NCBI RefSeq assembly: GCF_019175385.1
Contig: NC_083344.1
Location: forward strand, 57,846,782 to 57,910,781
Length of the DNA: 64,000 bases
Source: Lycium barbarum
Taxonomy: Eukaryota; Streptophyta; Magnoliopsida; Solanales; Solanaceae
Direction: 5' to 3'
Every line of letters begins with the position of its first letter. The first letter of the stretch is position 1. Below the pieces are notes generated by a model. The model made no database searches. It was not told the origin of the DNA and saw nothing but the letters and a program-made list of their open reading frames with translations. This document shows positions 1 to 11,506 of this stretch, piece after piece. Both the position numbers and the translations under genes were made by a program.

Positions 1-104
1 GGAGCAATATGTGCATGGGCCCTGGTAACCCTCTGGGCCCGACTAGTCTCTCCCACAGCTGCTGCCTTGGCCTTTTGGGCCGCTGACGCCTTTTTTGGAG
101 GCAT
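1..104 (-). CDS. Gag N-terminus, partial, element H
   Basis: The start codon is the complement of 102-104, and the frame stays open to the window edge. The product begins MPPKKASAAQKAK, which matches the start of the Gag fragment at 32004 (MPPKKATAAQKGK) in length, lysine-rich opening and the later RVTRAHA motif. In the family this is the basic, disordered N-terminus ahead of the capsid core. It lies downstream of a leader with a primer-binding site and of the zeta LTR, which is the expected order on the minus strand. Only about 34 codons are visible, so it is not possible to say whether the gene is intact. Confidence 0.65.
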   Translation of the reverse strand, partial: MPPKKASAAQKAKAAAVGETSRAQRVTRAHAHIA

Positions 105-307
105 AACTGCAAATGTAACAATTCGTTAGGGAGGAATCATCCTGATAACACAGCTCTATCGCACGATCTAAGACAGAAAGAAGGGTAGTATCCTAAATGC
201 CCTGTACCCTCCTGTTTATAGGTGTGGTGCACAACACACCGATAAACAAGACTCTACTAGACACGGTCTGTAGACATTCCGAGGATGAACCGCTCTGATA
301 CCACTTT
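105..307 (-). promoter_or_regulatory. 5' leader and primer-binding site of element H
   Basis: The complement of 292-303 reads TGGTATCAGAGC, the standard plant retrotransposon site pairing with the 3' end of initiator tRNA-Met. It lies four bases inside the LTR edge. The shared leader motif (gctctatcgcacgatct on the plus strand) is at 153-169. Gag starts just after the leader. Confidence 0.9.
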
Positions 308-3300
308 TGTCACGACCCAACCCCGTAGGCCGTGACTAGTGCCCGATCTGGACACGCGACACGTCTATCAAATGCCATCTCAAATTCTATCAAACGCATT
401 CAAGTATATAGCAGGAGCCGACAAGGCTTTATTTCAAATTTAGATAATTTCCAGGAAAATTTCGGCAGAGTTTCCTTTGTTTTACGGACTATCCCATATA
501 CCTTGCACGCAGAAAATACCAACAAAGGACCACACAGGGCCAACGAAGCAACATTTAAACATATGCGGACCGGCCGCCGAGGCGAATGGGATCGCCCAAA
601 CACAACATATACACGCATCTGTACAGAAAGACCCCAGCCCACAAAATGTCTACAGACCTCTAAACAGACCGACAGAATCATATGACGGGACAGGGCCCCG
701 CCGTACCCATGAACGAGATTAGACATATATAGAAATGACAGACTGTACCAAAAGATGGCTCTGAATAAAAGAGCGCTCCAAATGGTAGAAAAGATATCCT
801 AGCCGGACGGATCGGCAAACCTGTCGTCGGTACCTGCGCGGCATGAAAACGCAGCCCCCGAGGAAAGGGGGTCAGTACGAAATATGTACTGAATATGTAA
901 AGCCTGAATTACAGAAACAAAATCATAACTGGTACAGAACGTACAGAAAGTGAGCAGAAAATCCAAAGTATCAAATACATATTTTCAAAACATGCAGAGT
1001 GTGTACAGAAACATATGTCATATCAAATCCGGCCCCTGCCAAGGGACTCTGCAGACAGAACGTGGCCACCCTCCCGACGCTGGTGCCACAACACAGAAGA
1101 ATCGGAATGGGGCAAAACCCCGTCACATAATATATCATATCAAATGGCCATAGCAAATCATATCAGAACAAGCGGACATGGCACATCATACTCCACAAAC
1201 CCATGTACACGTATACCTCCCCCCTCACATCGAGGCACGGCGAACAATGCAGAGGATCACGCTTGACAACATATCCTGGCCCGGGCTCAGTGGGGGAAAC
1301 ATTGGGGCATCCACGAATGGAGTAGTGAGAAAGTAAATGCAGTTAAAATATCATAAATATTTTCAGAGACTCGATGAGGCATATCAATGACAAACCAATT
1401 TAATGAAGTCAGACGGGATTGTAATAAGTGGGTTTCAGATGTCATAATGAATTACAGAAGCATAACCTTTCTGAAGTCGTTCCAAGTGACAGAACGATTC
1501 ATAAGACTTAAGGAAATATTTAAAATAGTTTTTGTTTAGTAGTTAAAAGAGCAGTCAGAACATTCCTTTCAAAACCGTTCGAAAACAGGCCTTAAGTACA
1601 ATAAGGGTAAAACCGGGAATAGTGGGCCCACCTCGGAACAAACAAGGCGGTGGGCTCAAATTACGCGTTTTCAGCTTATGGGGTCAACTACGAAGGTTCT
1701 ACGGACATTCTATAACTTTTCATAAAGTTTGGGGAAAGTTTGCATAATTTTCAAGAAAGCATACAAAAAGGGTTCAATTCCATTGAACGAAAATGTAACA
1801 ATTTCAAACGCGGATTCCGATGAGCAGAATATCCTCCGAGGCGTAAATCCGATTCTAGTACTTCTAGGACATGCCAAAAGAAGACTCGGGATAGCTTTAC
1901 ATACCTTTTGAGCTTTTTAAGCCTATCCAAGCTCACTTCCCGTTTCGTCGAAAATCTGCAAATGGTCACATTTACCAATTATGAGTTATGGATGCCACAA
2001 ATTCAACTTAATGCATACTTGCCTACCAAAATTTCGGCAGCACTTCCCCTATACATATAGCACCCCCGAGAATTCAGCTCGGCTCAAAATCATCAACAAC
2101 AACCCAAACAACAACATCAACATCAACAACAAACATTAGAAACACAATATGGCCCAACTAGTTCTACTTGCCGACATAATGCCATAACCTTCATTTCAAC
2201 TTCAATTCCCAAACCAATTTCAATGATTTCGCATTCATTATCAAACTAGATCATCACAACATAGTTTAGAAGCGTTTCATATCGTTTCCTCAAATTATAC
2301 ACACGATATACATAATATACAAACTTTCCGCCAAAGTCCAAACTTGTCCAAAACTTCTAATCTTTGGCATACACATTCATAACATGTTTCCATCTTCCAA
2401 ATTCATCAATGATCATCATAACTTATACCCTAACATCTTCATTTTCACAACGTCGTAAATTCGTACCAAAGCGACATAAGTTTCTACATTTCATTTCAAA
2501 GCAAACTCATATCATTTTACTTTCATTCACGTTGCAAGAATCACAATAACACAACTAACACACTAAACAAACTTAATCCATTTCATTCCATACAACTCTA
2601 TACCACACGGCCAAATACTCTTTTTGTCAATTCATCCAATTTTATTCAACTTTCATTCACAATATGAATTCCATCACATTCACAATTAGAATACAACATA
2701 ATTTCAATTCTTCATTGGTATACAATGCATGCATACACACGGCTACACATATATACCACACACCCACTTTGCAAACTTCTATTTCTTCATACAATCAAGA
2801 CATTTCCACATACTACAACACAAACAAAACTTCATAACACAAGAATAAGGGGGTGAATTCTTACCTTTTTACTCCCTCTTCTTCACTTGAATGAATGGTC
2901 ACCTTGAAGAATTGAGTGCTTCTCTCTCCAAACCAACTATACCAAGTTGTAAGGGGACTTTGAATTAGTGAAAATCCAACAAGAGAATAATTTTTAAGGC
3001 AAGATTTTTGGTGGTGAAATTTCCAAGCAAAACCCGAACCCTTCTTCTCCTTGCTCTCTCTCTTGTTTTGTTTTCTTGTCTTCTAATTTTCTTGAACTTT
3101 CTAAGGGATAAGATGATATATATATAACATGGTCCCTTAAGTTAATTAATCACATGGAGAAATTAAATAAAACATGGGTTTGGGCCATTGGCTTGGCCGG
3201 CCACCCCTAGAAACTTTGGGCCTCATTTTCTTTTCCATTATTCTTGGCCCAATGACTTATAGTCCACGTTTTGTAATTCCCGAAATTAATTTCCAAAATT

Positions 3301-3451
3301 CCAAATTTGCCCTTGGCCTTATTCGACACTTCCACATTAATATTCTTTCATACACAACTCCTATGTCAAATAAAAATTAATTATGACCTTATTTCTTACA
3401 AGTCAAGATTGTTTTCAATTTTTTCCAACGTGTGAAAATAGGGATATAACA
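308..3451 (-). repeat. 5' LTR of element H (zeta family)
   Basis: On the minus strand the LTR opens TGTTATATCCC at 3451 and closes GGGTTGGGTCGTGACA at 308, directly before the tRNA-Met primer site. Length is 3,144 bp. It contains no gene; the short ORFs in it are not conserved between families. It interrupts the integrase remnant that begins at 3452. The matching 3' LTR and the left target duplication lie outside the window. Confidence 0.88.
831..905 (-). promoter_or_regulatory. TATA-like box and two-hairpin block, zeta LTR
   Basis: Sense strand order is a CTTTACATATTCAGTAC-type box, CGTACTGAC, a hairpin with CCCCC/GGGGG stem, then a second hairpin CTGCG...CGCAGG. The same block is in every LTR here and probably marks the core promoter and the start of R. 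Function is inferred. Confidence 0.6.
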
Positions 3452-4038
3452 CTAAATTGATAGGACCAGACTTGGTCCAGCATGCTATAGAGAAAGTCAA
3501 GCTTATACAAGATCGGTTGTTAGCAGCCCAAAGTCGTCAGAAGTCCTATGCGGATAATCGTCGAAGAGACTTGGAGTTCAAAGTGAAGGATTGGGTATTC
3601 TTTAAAGTGCCGCCAATGATAGGCGTTATGAGATTTGGTAAAAAGGGGAAGCTTAGTCCCCGGTATATTGGACCATATGAGATTGTGCGCAAAATAGGCA
3701 AAGTGGCCTATGAGTTAGATCTAACTCCGAAATTAGAGTTAGTCCATCCAGTATTTCATGTCTCGATGCTTCGAAACTGTGTTGGAGATCCCACTAGGAT
3801 CGTCCCAGTAAATGATGTGCAAGTGACAGAGAAATTGGCTTATGAAGAGGTACCCATTGCCATATTAGACAGGTAAGTACGGAGGCTTAGAAACAAAGAG
3901 GTGGCCTCGGTTAAGGTTCTATGGAGAAGTAGTAAACGAGAGGAGATGACATGGGAAGCAGAAGAAAGTATGCGATCCAAATACCGACATTTATTTCAGC
4001 CCTTGGAAGAAGCCCAAGATGAGACGTCAAGATCATAA
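3452..4038 (+). pseudogene. Integrase C-terminus with chromodomain-like tail, element G
   Basis: Reads in one frame from IGPDLVQHAIEKVKLI through the SH3-like C-terminal domain (motifs QKSYADNRR, KGKLSPRYIGPYE, HPVFHVSML) into a tail resembling the Tekay-type chromodomain (VASVKVLWRS then TWEAEE). A TAA at 3874-3876 sits where the homologues have glutamine, so the frame is broken once before the natural stop at 4036-4038. The catalytic core is missing because element H was inserted at 3451/3452. In the family this domain joins cDNA and may guide integration to heterochromatin. Confidence 0.9.
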
Positions 4039-4242
4039 GGTATGTATATTTTCCTTTTATGCTTTTGGGTCATGTGTGGACAAAATTTTATGTTGTTATG
4101 TTGTGGCCCTGTGTGGCATCGATATTATGGGTTGTTGTGGCAGGATGGTAGCGCCATATTATAAGGGAAACTCTGGAGAAATTTTTATAGAATTCCCGAG
4201 CACTTTAACATTCGGGGATGAATGTTATTAAGGGGGGAAGAA
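4039..4242 (+). other. 3' untranslated end, PPT hairpin and polypurine tract of element G
   Basis: The hairpin AACATTCG gggA TGAATGTT lies at 4207-4226, followed by the polypurine tract aaggggggaagaa at 4230-4242 directly before the LTR. This tract primes plus-strand synthesis in LTR elements. The 70-residue ORF in this stretch (4019-4231) is not coding-like. Confidence 0.85.
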
Positions 4243-4494
4243 TGTTACACCTCGGAAAATTTTTCCGTTGGTACGTAAGTGAACGAACTAGTGATAAGTA
4301 TGAGTGCATGATGTCCATGAGCAAGAAACGACGTTTGATGACCTTAGGCGAGATTTTGAAGGTATCCGATGTGAGATGAGAAAGTTGGCTAAATTAAGAT
4401 GAGATATAAGGTGAGCAATGCATGTGTATGGACGTGGGTGATTAAAATGAAATGTCTAAGAAATATGGGAAGTTGCAGAATTGCAACTGCCCAG

Positions 4495-4760
4495 TGGTCG
4501 TAAAGTGCTAGGACGGACCGTAAACTGGTATACGGTCCGTAAACTAGCAGGTCGTAAACTACCATGCAAGGCTTCAACATTCTGCTAGCCGAGAAATGGT
4601 AAAATACGACCTGGAGGACGGACCGTAAAGTAATTTACGGCCCGTAAACCATGGTCGTAAATCACCATGCAAGCAGCCGAAACTTCTGGTTCTGGAAATG
4701 GTTAAAGACGATCGCGAGGGACGGTCCGTAAACTGCAATACGGGTCGTAAACCATGATGG
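4495..4760 (+). repeat. Degenerate GTCCGTAAA / GGTCGTAAA repeats in the epsilon LTR
   Basis: Short units around (G)GTCCGTAAAC and GGTCGTAAAC recur at irregular spacing, several times as closely spaced near-inverted pairs (tacggtccgta, ggaccgtaaa). It lies in the first quarter of the LTR, where U3 enhancer repeats often sit. Confidence 0.6.
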
Positions 4761-6175
4761 ACGACCATTGTTCACCTTAGCACAGATTTTGCAAGTCATT
4801 AAATAAAAGGACCAACACTTGTTTTATTTCATTACAACATTACACCACTTCTCTCTAAAACCTCTCTACATTATTATACAAGTTTTCAAGTATATTTGAG
4901 GATCAACAACATAAAACAAAGTGAATCAAGAGTAAGAACATCATCAAAGATCATCTAGGTCAAGAAATCCAAATGCAGAAAAACTAGAGTTTTGCTCAAA
5001 GTGGAGTATTATTTACCAAAGCTTGTTCCTATAACTTCTAAGGTAAGATTCATGATTTTTACATGATGTTTAAGGTATTGAAGAGTTGAAATACATGGAT
5101 TGTAGAAAATATGGTCAAGTAGGTCATGAATGATGAATAGTGACATTTTGAGGAATACTTTGAATTGAACCATCAATGTTGTTGTGTTGTGATATGAATG
5201 CATTATAAATGGTACTACGATCATTAACTAGACACTTTAGAGGAATGGATGAAGTTGGATGTTATGACCATGAATATGGGTGAATTAGAGGCAAATTAAG
5301 GAATCTAGATAATGTGGATAATGTGAATGACTAATGGCCATTGTTATGATATTAATGAAGGTATAGACGCTAGCATTGAAAAGAAGCGTGCAAGTGTAGA
5401 ATAGTCCGACAAAAAGGTATGTAAGGCTAACCCTTCTTTCATAAGACATGGTTCTTTGGCCAAACTCTTAAATCCTCTATATGAGTATGTTGTATTCAAA
5501 TGATTGACACTCCGAGCTCATAAGCTCACGATCCTCGATATGTGCTACGATTGTACTACGCACCCCATATGACGAGTAAGCATAAGATATAGATGTAGCG
5601 AAATGATGATGATAGTGATGACTATGATAATAATAATGATGCTAAAGGTGCCTATGGGCTATTATACTTACATGTGCCTATGAAGGGCTATAATGACACC
5701 CCGAGCTTATAATGCCGGGTAGGATATATGTATATGAATAGTTATAAAGTATGTATACGATTACGAAACACGCGCACACCTCTGCAGATGGTACGGATAA
5801 CCCTGAAGCCTTGGTAGGGCCAGGTATGAGTAACCTTGAGCCTTGGTTAGCCAAGTATGTATGAAACACCGATCCTATGAGGTCGGGTATGATATGTAAA
5901 TGCTATGTATATGAAATGACCATGTATATAATATGAATATGAATGTGATAAGACTATGTATAAGAATACGAATAAGGACAAGTATACGAATATGAGCACA
6001 AGTATGGTACCAATACTATTATGGAATACAGATGATGACGTAGGTGTACAATACGTATGAAAAATGGAACGTCCTACGAAAGGCAGGTAAGTGCTATGAC
6101 GATGATATTATTGTCTCCCCCTCCTATGCTATTTCATATGTTGTTCATGATGCTTATTTATTGATGTTGTTCGTG

Positions 6176-6246
6176 CTTTACATACTCAGAACAGTCTTCG
6201 TACTGACGTCCTTTTGTTTGTGGACGCTGCGTCATGCCCGCAGGTG
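6176..6246 (+). promoter_or_regulatory. TATA-like box and two-hairpin block, epsilon LTR
   Basis: Reads TTTACATACTCAGAACAG, then CGTACTGA, a hairpin with stem CGTCC/GGACG, and CTGCG...CGCAGG. The first stem differs from the CCCCC/GGGGG stem of other families at two paired positions, with pairing kept. Confidence 0.65.
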
Positions 6247-7639
6247 CACAGGGAGACAGACTTGATCTATAGCTGCCTATTCGGAGATTACATAGAGAGC
6301 TCCATTTCCTTCGGAGCCATATCTTTTTGGTACTCATTCTTTTGTGTATATAATTATGGGCATAGCGGGGTCCTGTCCCGCTAATGTGATATATTATACT
6401 CTTAGAGGCTCGTAGACATGTGTGTGTGTGGGTAGATGTGTTTGGCCTTGTCGGCCTATGTTTTGTATATCGTTTTGCCGGCCACGTAGGCCCATGTACA
6501 TTGATGTGGCATAGATGCCTATGATGATATAAATGTGCTGTTGTCCAAATGGGACTAGTTGACGAATGAATGGAAATACATGTATAATTATGTTGCTCAC
6601 CTAGATGTAAGCATAAGAGTAAGCTAAGAGGGTGCCCGGGTGGGCTAGCACCGGGTGCTCGTCGCGGCCCCGAGTTGGGTCGTGACAGAGATAGTGGAGA
6701 TCAAGGATTTATTAATAGCCATGATTAGATTATTAAGTGGGCCCCACTAAAATGTATGGACAATTTTGATTGGAGCATGGATGATGACATGCTAAAGTGG
6801 GACACATGTCAAATGGGCAGGCTGCATATATATATATATACCTAAGTGATGACTCATAAATCACATATTTCATCTTCACAATTCACTTGGAGAAAGACTC
6901 CTAAACAGCCATGGTTGCCATCAAGCTCACGGCCAACCTTATGTTTTTAATAGCAAGAAATTTTAATTCCATAGAGGTGTTCTAAACATTCAAAGATGGC
7001 AGCAATGTTAGAATTTAAATTGAGAAAGAAGAAGTGGTGCAATTGGTGCAAGTAATTGAAGGATCTATCCTAATCAATTTAAGGTAAGATTCCTTCTTCT
7101 TATAGTGTAATTGGAGTTAATGATGTTGTAATTAAGAGATTAACTTGTATTAAGCAGAATTGGATGCAAGGAAATGAGCTACTAACGTTAATATACGTTT
7201 TAAGCCTTTCCGTAGCTTAACTATAGTTTTAACGTCTTAATATAGGTTGAGGTATTTCGGGCAGCGTATACATATCGAATCACGGATTAAGCGTCAAAGG
7301 TAAGTAAAGCTATCCCTTCTTTCTTTTTGGCATGATCTATATGAAACAAACAGACGACGAACATATAAACTCCAAAGAAGATCCTATTCTTAGAGACACT
7401 AGGATGGCTAATGTTCTTGATTTCCAGAAGCTATTTCACTATGTCCTGATACGTGTCTAAAGTTCCTGAAGACATATTTGATATAATCCATAGTGATATT
7501 CGAGCGGTACTTGACATGACTGTTGTCTTCGATTCTCAAGTGTTAGTTCATTCTAATTATTCTATTGAGTCTCAGATGATGATTTAGTTTGCATATGGTT
7601 GCTCATTATTCTGCTCGTGCATGCCGTTAATATATCATT

Positions 7640-7835
7640 CACCGAGTCCCGGGCTGGGTATGTATTCGTGCACAGTTTCACTGCATTGTTCACCGAGTCC
7701 CTCACTAGAGGGCCGGGTACGGTATATATATATATATATATATATATATGGTATGATTATAGCACCGAGTCCCATGATGGGCCGGGTATGGTATATGATG
7801 ACTTTATTCACCGAGTCCCGTAATGGGCCGGGTAT
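7640..7835 (+). repeat. CACCGAGTCCC hairpin array in the alpha LTR
   Basis: Four units open CACCGAGTCCC and close with GGGCCGGGTA or a near variant. Each can fold as a short GGGCCC-type hairpin with a variable loop, and an AT-repeat stretch lies in the middle. The same array is in every alpha LTR (9045-9235, 14843-15065, 21775-21960, 32875-33050, 46775-46955). Confidence 0.75.
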
Positions 7836-7956
7836 GGTATATGATATAGATATGCATGATTCTCATCTCGTAAGGCACAGGTGCATTGGTATCTTTGATT
7901 ATCATACTTGCCTCCTGTAATCTTTTATTCAGTCATGATCTTCTTTATTGTATTTC

Positions 7957-8033
7957 ATGCTTTATATACTCTGTACATTCCTCGTACTGACCCTTTTTCT
8001 TCGGGGGGGGGCTGCGTTTCATGCCCGCAGGTA
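7957..8033 (+). promoter_or_regulatory. TATA-like box and two-hairpin block, alpha LTR fragment
   Basis: Reads TTTATATACTCTGTACATT, CGTACTGAC, a CCC...GGG hairpin, then CTGCGTTTCATGCCCGCAGG and GTAC. It is the probable core promoter by position and conservation. Confidence 0.65.
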
Positions 8034-8383
8034 CAGACAGTCAGTTTGGTGATCCTCAAACCTAGGACTTCTGCTCAGCTGTTTTGAGAGCTCCATTGTT
8101 CCGGAGCCTAGATTATTTTGGTACAGATCGTTTTATGTAGACTTATGCATATCCAGGGGTAAGGCGGGGCCCTGTCCCGTCATATTTCACGTTTATACTC
8201 TTAGAGGTCTGTAGACATGTGTGGGTTGTACGTAGGTTTTGGTCAGCTATGTCGATACGATTCGTTTTGGGTATTTCCGTATATAGTGGCAGCCTTGTCG
8301 GCTTGCGTATTATGTTATGTGTTGGTTAGCTGTGACTCCTCAGGAGACAGGTTTAGGATGATATGTGGCGTTATGAATCTTTA

Positions 8384-10865
8384 TGTCACGACCCAACCCC
8401 ATGAGCCGTGACTAGTACCCGAGCTGGACACTCGTATAAGAATCTGTTAGATATAGTCAGACTGAAACTAAGGACAGTATGGAAACTTGTAAAAGCAACT
8501 AAAGATTCATAACGCCACATATCATCATAAACCTGTCTCCTGAGGAGTCACAGCTAACCAACACATAACATAATATGCAAGCCGACAAGGCTGCCACTAT
8601 ATATGGAAATATCCTAAACGAATCATATCGATATAGCTGACCAAAACCGACCCGCAACCCACACATGTCTACAGACCTCTAAGAGTATAAAAGTGAAATA
8701 TGACGGGACAGGGCCCCGCCGTAACCCTGGATATGCATAAGTCTACATCAAAAGATCTGTACCAAAATAATCTAGGCTCCGGAACAATGGAGCTCTCCAG
8801 ACCGCTGAGCAGAATTCCTAGGCTGCAGGGTCACCAAACCGAGTGTCTGTACCTGCGGGCATGAAACGCAGCCCCCCGAAGAAAGGGGGTCAGTACAAGG
8901 AATGTACTGAGTATATAAAGCATGAAATACAATAAAGAAGATTATGACTGAATAAAAGATTACATGAGGCAAGTATGATAATCAAAGAAACCAAAGCACC
9001 TGTGCCTTATGAGATGACAATCATGCATATCTATATCATATACCATACCCGGCCCATTATGGGACTCGGTGAATAAAGTCAGCATATACCATACCCGGCC
9101 CATCATGGGACTCGGTGCCATAATCATATCATATCATATATATATATACCGTACCCGACCCTCTAGTGAGGGACTCGGTGAACAATGCAGTGAAACTGTG
9201 CACGAATACATACCCGGCCCGGGACTCGGTGAATGATATATTAACAGCATTGACGAACATAATATCATGAGCAACCACATGCAAACCAAATCATTTGAGA
9301 CTCTATAGAATAATTAGAATGAACTAACACTTGAGAATCAAAGACAACAATCATGTCAAGTACCCCTCGAATGTCACTATGGATTATATCAAATAGGACG
9401 TCAGGAATCACAGACACGTATCAGGACATAATAACATAGCTTCTGGAAATCAAGAACATTAGCCATCGTAGTGTCTTTAAGAATAGGAGCTTCTTTGGAG
9501 TTTATACATTCGTCGTTTGTTTGTCTCACATAGACCATGCCAAAAAGAAAGAAAGGATAGCTTTACATACCTTTGACACTTAATCCATGACTCGATTTGT
9601 TTACGCTGCCCGAAGTACCTCAACCTATATTAAGACGTTAAGAACTATGGTTAAGCTACGGAAAAGCTTAAAACGTATTCCAAAGTTAGTGGCTTATTTC
9701 TAGAAAATTGGGCGGCATTGCCCCTATATTGTTCACTTCCCTCACATTCAAGCCAACTATGAAAATGACCAGAATAACATCAACAACAACAAGTCCAAGT
9801 TACCATATCAAGAATTAGAAGATTCAAGAACACACTGAAACAGCCCGCACCGCACGCACAACACTCCAAATCTGTCCACACGTTGCACATTCAACAATAA
9901 TCAACATAACGACCACGGCATACTCAAGTTATTCCTAATGATATATAGCCACAACATATCATCAAAAATGACCTTTCAATAACATGCCCCAAACAGCCCA
10001 TCAATACAACAACACAATACAAAATCATAACCACACTTAGTCCTTCAACTCAACAAGAATAGCCAACAACCTCATGAACATCTAATCCAATTCATATCTC
10101 AACAATTTCATATAACAACTATAACTTTAAATATCATGCTTCCTTCACTTTCAGCACATAATCGATAACAACAACAACAATCAAACCCAATTTAATTGAA
10201 ATAACTCCAATTCAGCCCAATTACAACACCAACGAAATCATGTATTTTCTTACTTCCAATTCCACTTAATAAGAGTTAATCTCTCAATTACAACATCATT
10301 ACTCCAATTACACTATAAGAAGAAGAAATCTTACCTTAAATTAGCTAGAACAGATCCTACAATCACTTGCACCAATTGCACCACTTATTCTTCCTCAACT
10401 TAAATCCTAACGTTGCTGCTCCTTTGAGACGTTTAGAACACCTTAGGGAATTAAAATTTTCTTCCATCTACAATTTTGAGGCAGGCCGTGAGCTCAAGAG
10501 CAGCCATGACTGTTTGTGATTTTTCCTTTCAAATGATTTGTGCAGATGAATTATGTGATTAATGAGTCATCACCAATGTATTTATCTGTAGCCAGCCCTT
10601 AGGACACGTGCCCCACTAGCATGCATCATCCAAGCTCATTTTTTTAATTATCATATCGGGTGGGGCCCACTTAATGGTGTAATTAGCTTAATTAATCATT
10701 AATCCCCACTAATATTTCCACACTAACAGCAATTAATTAGCAAACCGTGCAATATTAAAATCGCGATTTAAAAGTCCTTGTCTCATATCTCAAAATAACC
10801 TTGTCCTTGAACTTATGTCGATTAGCTAACGAATAATCCAACGTACAAAAACACAAGATATAACA
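8384..10865 (-). repeat. 3' LTR of element A (alpha family)
   Basis: Minus-strand start is TGTTATATCTTG at 10865, end GGTTGGGTCGTGACA at 8384. It is followed on its internal side by a polypurine tract. The central part (about 9700-10260) is AT-rich spacer with CAACAACA runs. Length equals the partner LTR at 32209-34690. No gene inside. Confidence 0.9.
8850..8924 (-). promoter_or_regulatory. TATA-like box and two-hairpin block, A 3' LTR
   Basis: Sense TTTATATACTCAGTACATT, then a hairpin CCCCC TTTCTTC GGGGG, then CTGCG TTTCATGC CCGCAGG. It is a cleaner copy of the block than the one at 7957-8033. Confidence 0.65.
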
Positions 10866-10901
10866 TCCTTTCCCCCTTTGGAACATTCGTCCCCGAATGT
10901 T
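10866..10901 (-). other. Polypurine tract and adjacent hairpin, element A
   Basis: Sense strand reads ccaaagggggaaagga directly before the LTR. The hairpin AACATTCG ggga CGAATGTT lies just upstream (10882-10901). Confidence 0.85.
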
Positions 10902-11017
10902 AAACTAGTTCCATAGGATCCTATAAATTTTTTGGAAAAGTCTCCTTTATCGCTATCTCTACCAACCTGCATTTAGCAACCCACAGATGCCTCACAGGGC
11001 CACAATAACACATAGTC

Positions 11018-11506
11018 TCATCTACCAATCAATGTAATCCAGTAAGGAATTAAATTACCTGTAGGCATAGGGAATAAGTAAGGATACTTATTCTTCATTT
11101 CATCTTCGGCTACCCAGGTCACCTCTTCCCTATTATTATTTCGCCACAATACCTTGACGGAAGCCACATCCTTAGTACGTAACCTTCTAATTTGGCTATC
11201 AAGTATAGCTATAAGGCTCTCCTCATAAGACAACTCCTCTGTTACCTGGACATCATCTACAAGGAATAGTCTAGAAGGGTCACCAATACATTTACGAAGC
11301 ATTGTTACATGAAATACTGGATGTACTGCTTCCAAATCAGATGGTAGGTCCAACTCATAGGCAACCTTGCCTACCCTACAAATAATTTGGTAAGGCCCAA
11401 TATATCTCGGGCTAAGCTTCCCCTTCTTGCCGAACCTCATCACACCCTTCATGGGTGACACTTTCAAGAACACCCAATCACCAATCTGAAACTCTAAGTG
11501 TCGACG
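11018..11506 (-). pseudogene. Integrase C-terminal domain and chromodomain-like tail, element A
   Basis: Translates from VFLKVSPMKGVMRFGKKGK through IGPYQIICRVGKVAYELD and HPVFHVTMLRKC into VKVLWRNNNREEVTWVAEDEM and a short tail ending LIPYWITLIGR. It continues the frame of the integrase core but is cut from it by a TGA at about 11507-11509, where relatives have arginine (a CGA to TGA change). Elsewhere it is nearly full length. The tail resembles the chromodomain of Tekay integrases. Confidence 0.92.

Larger units (their letters stand above)
4243..6687 (+). repeat. 3' LTR of element G (epsilon family)
   Basis: Begins TGTTACACCTCGG right after the polypurine tract and ends GAGTTGGGTCGTGACA. 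Length is 2,445 bp. The next five bases, GAGAT, are the likely right target duplication, since the alpha LTR around it reads ggagat at the same point. No gene inside. Confidence 0.88.
6688..8383 (+). repeat. Alpha-family LTR fragment, plus strand
   Basis: Matches the alpha LTR of D' closely, starting about 150 bases inside the LTR (agtggagatcaagg) and stopping at gaatcttta, roughly 115 bases before the LTR end. The front was separated by element G, and the tail is lost where the minus-strand LTR of element A begins. Like the D' LTR, it lacks about 0.5 kb present in the A and B copies. Confidence 0.85.
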
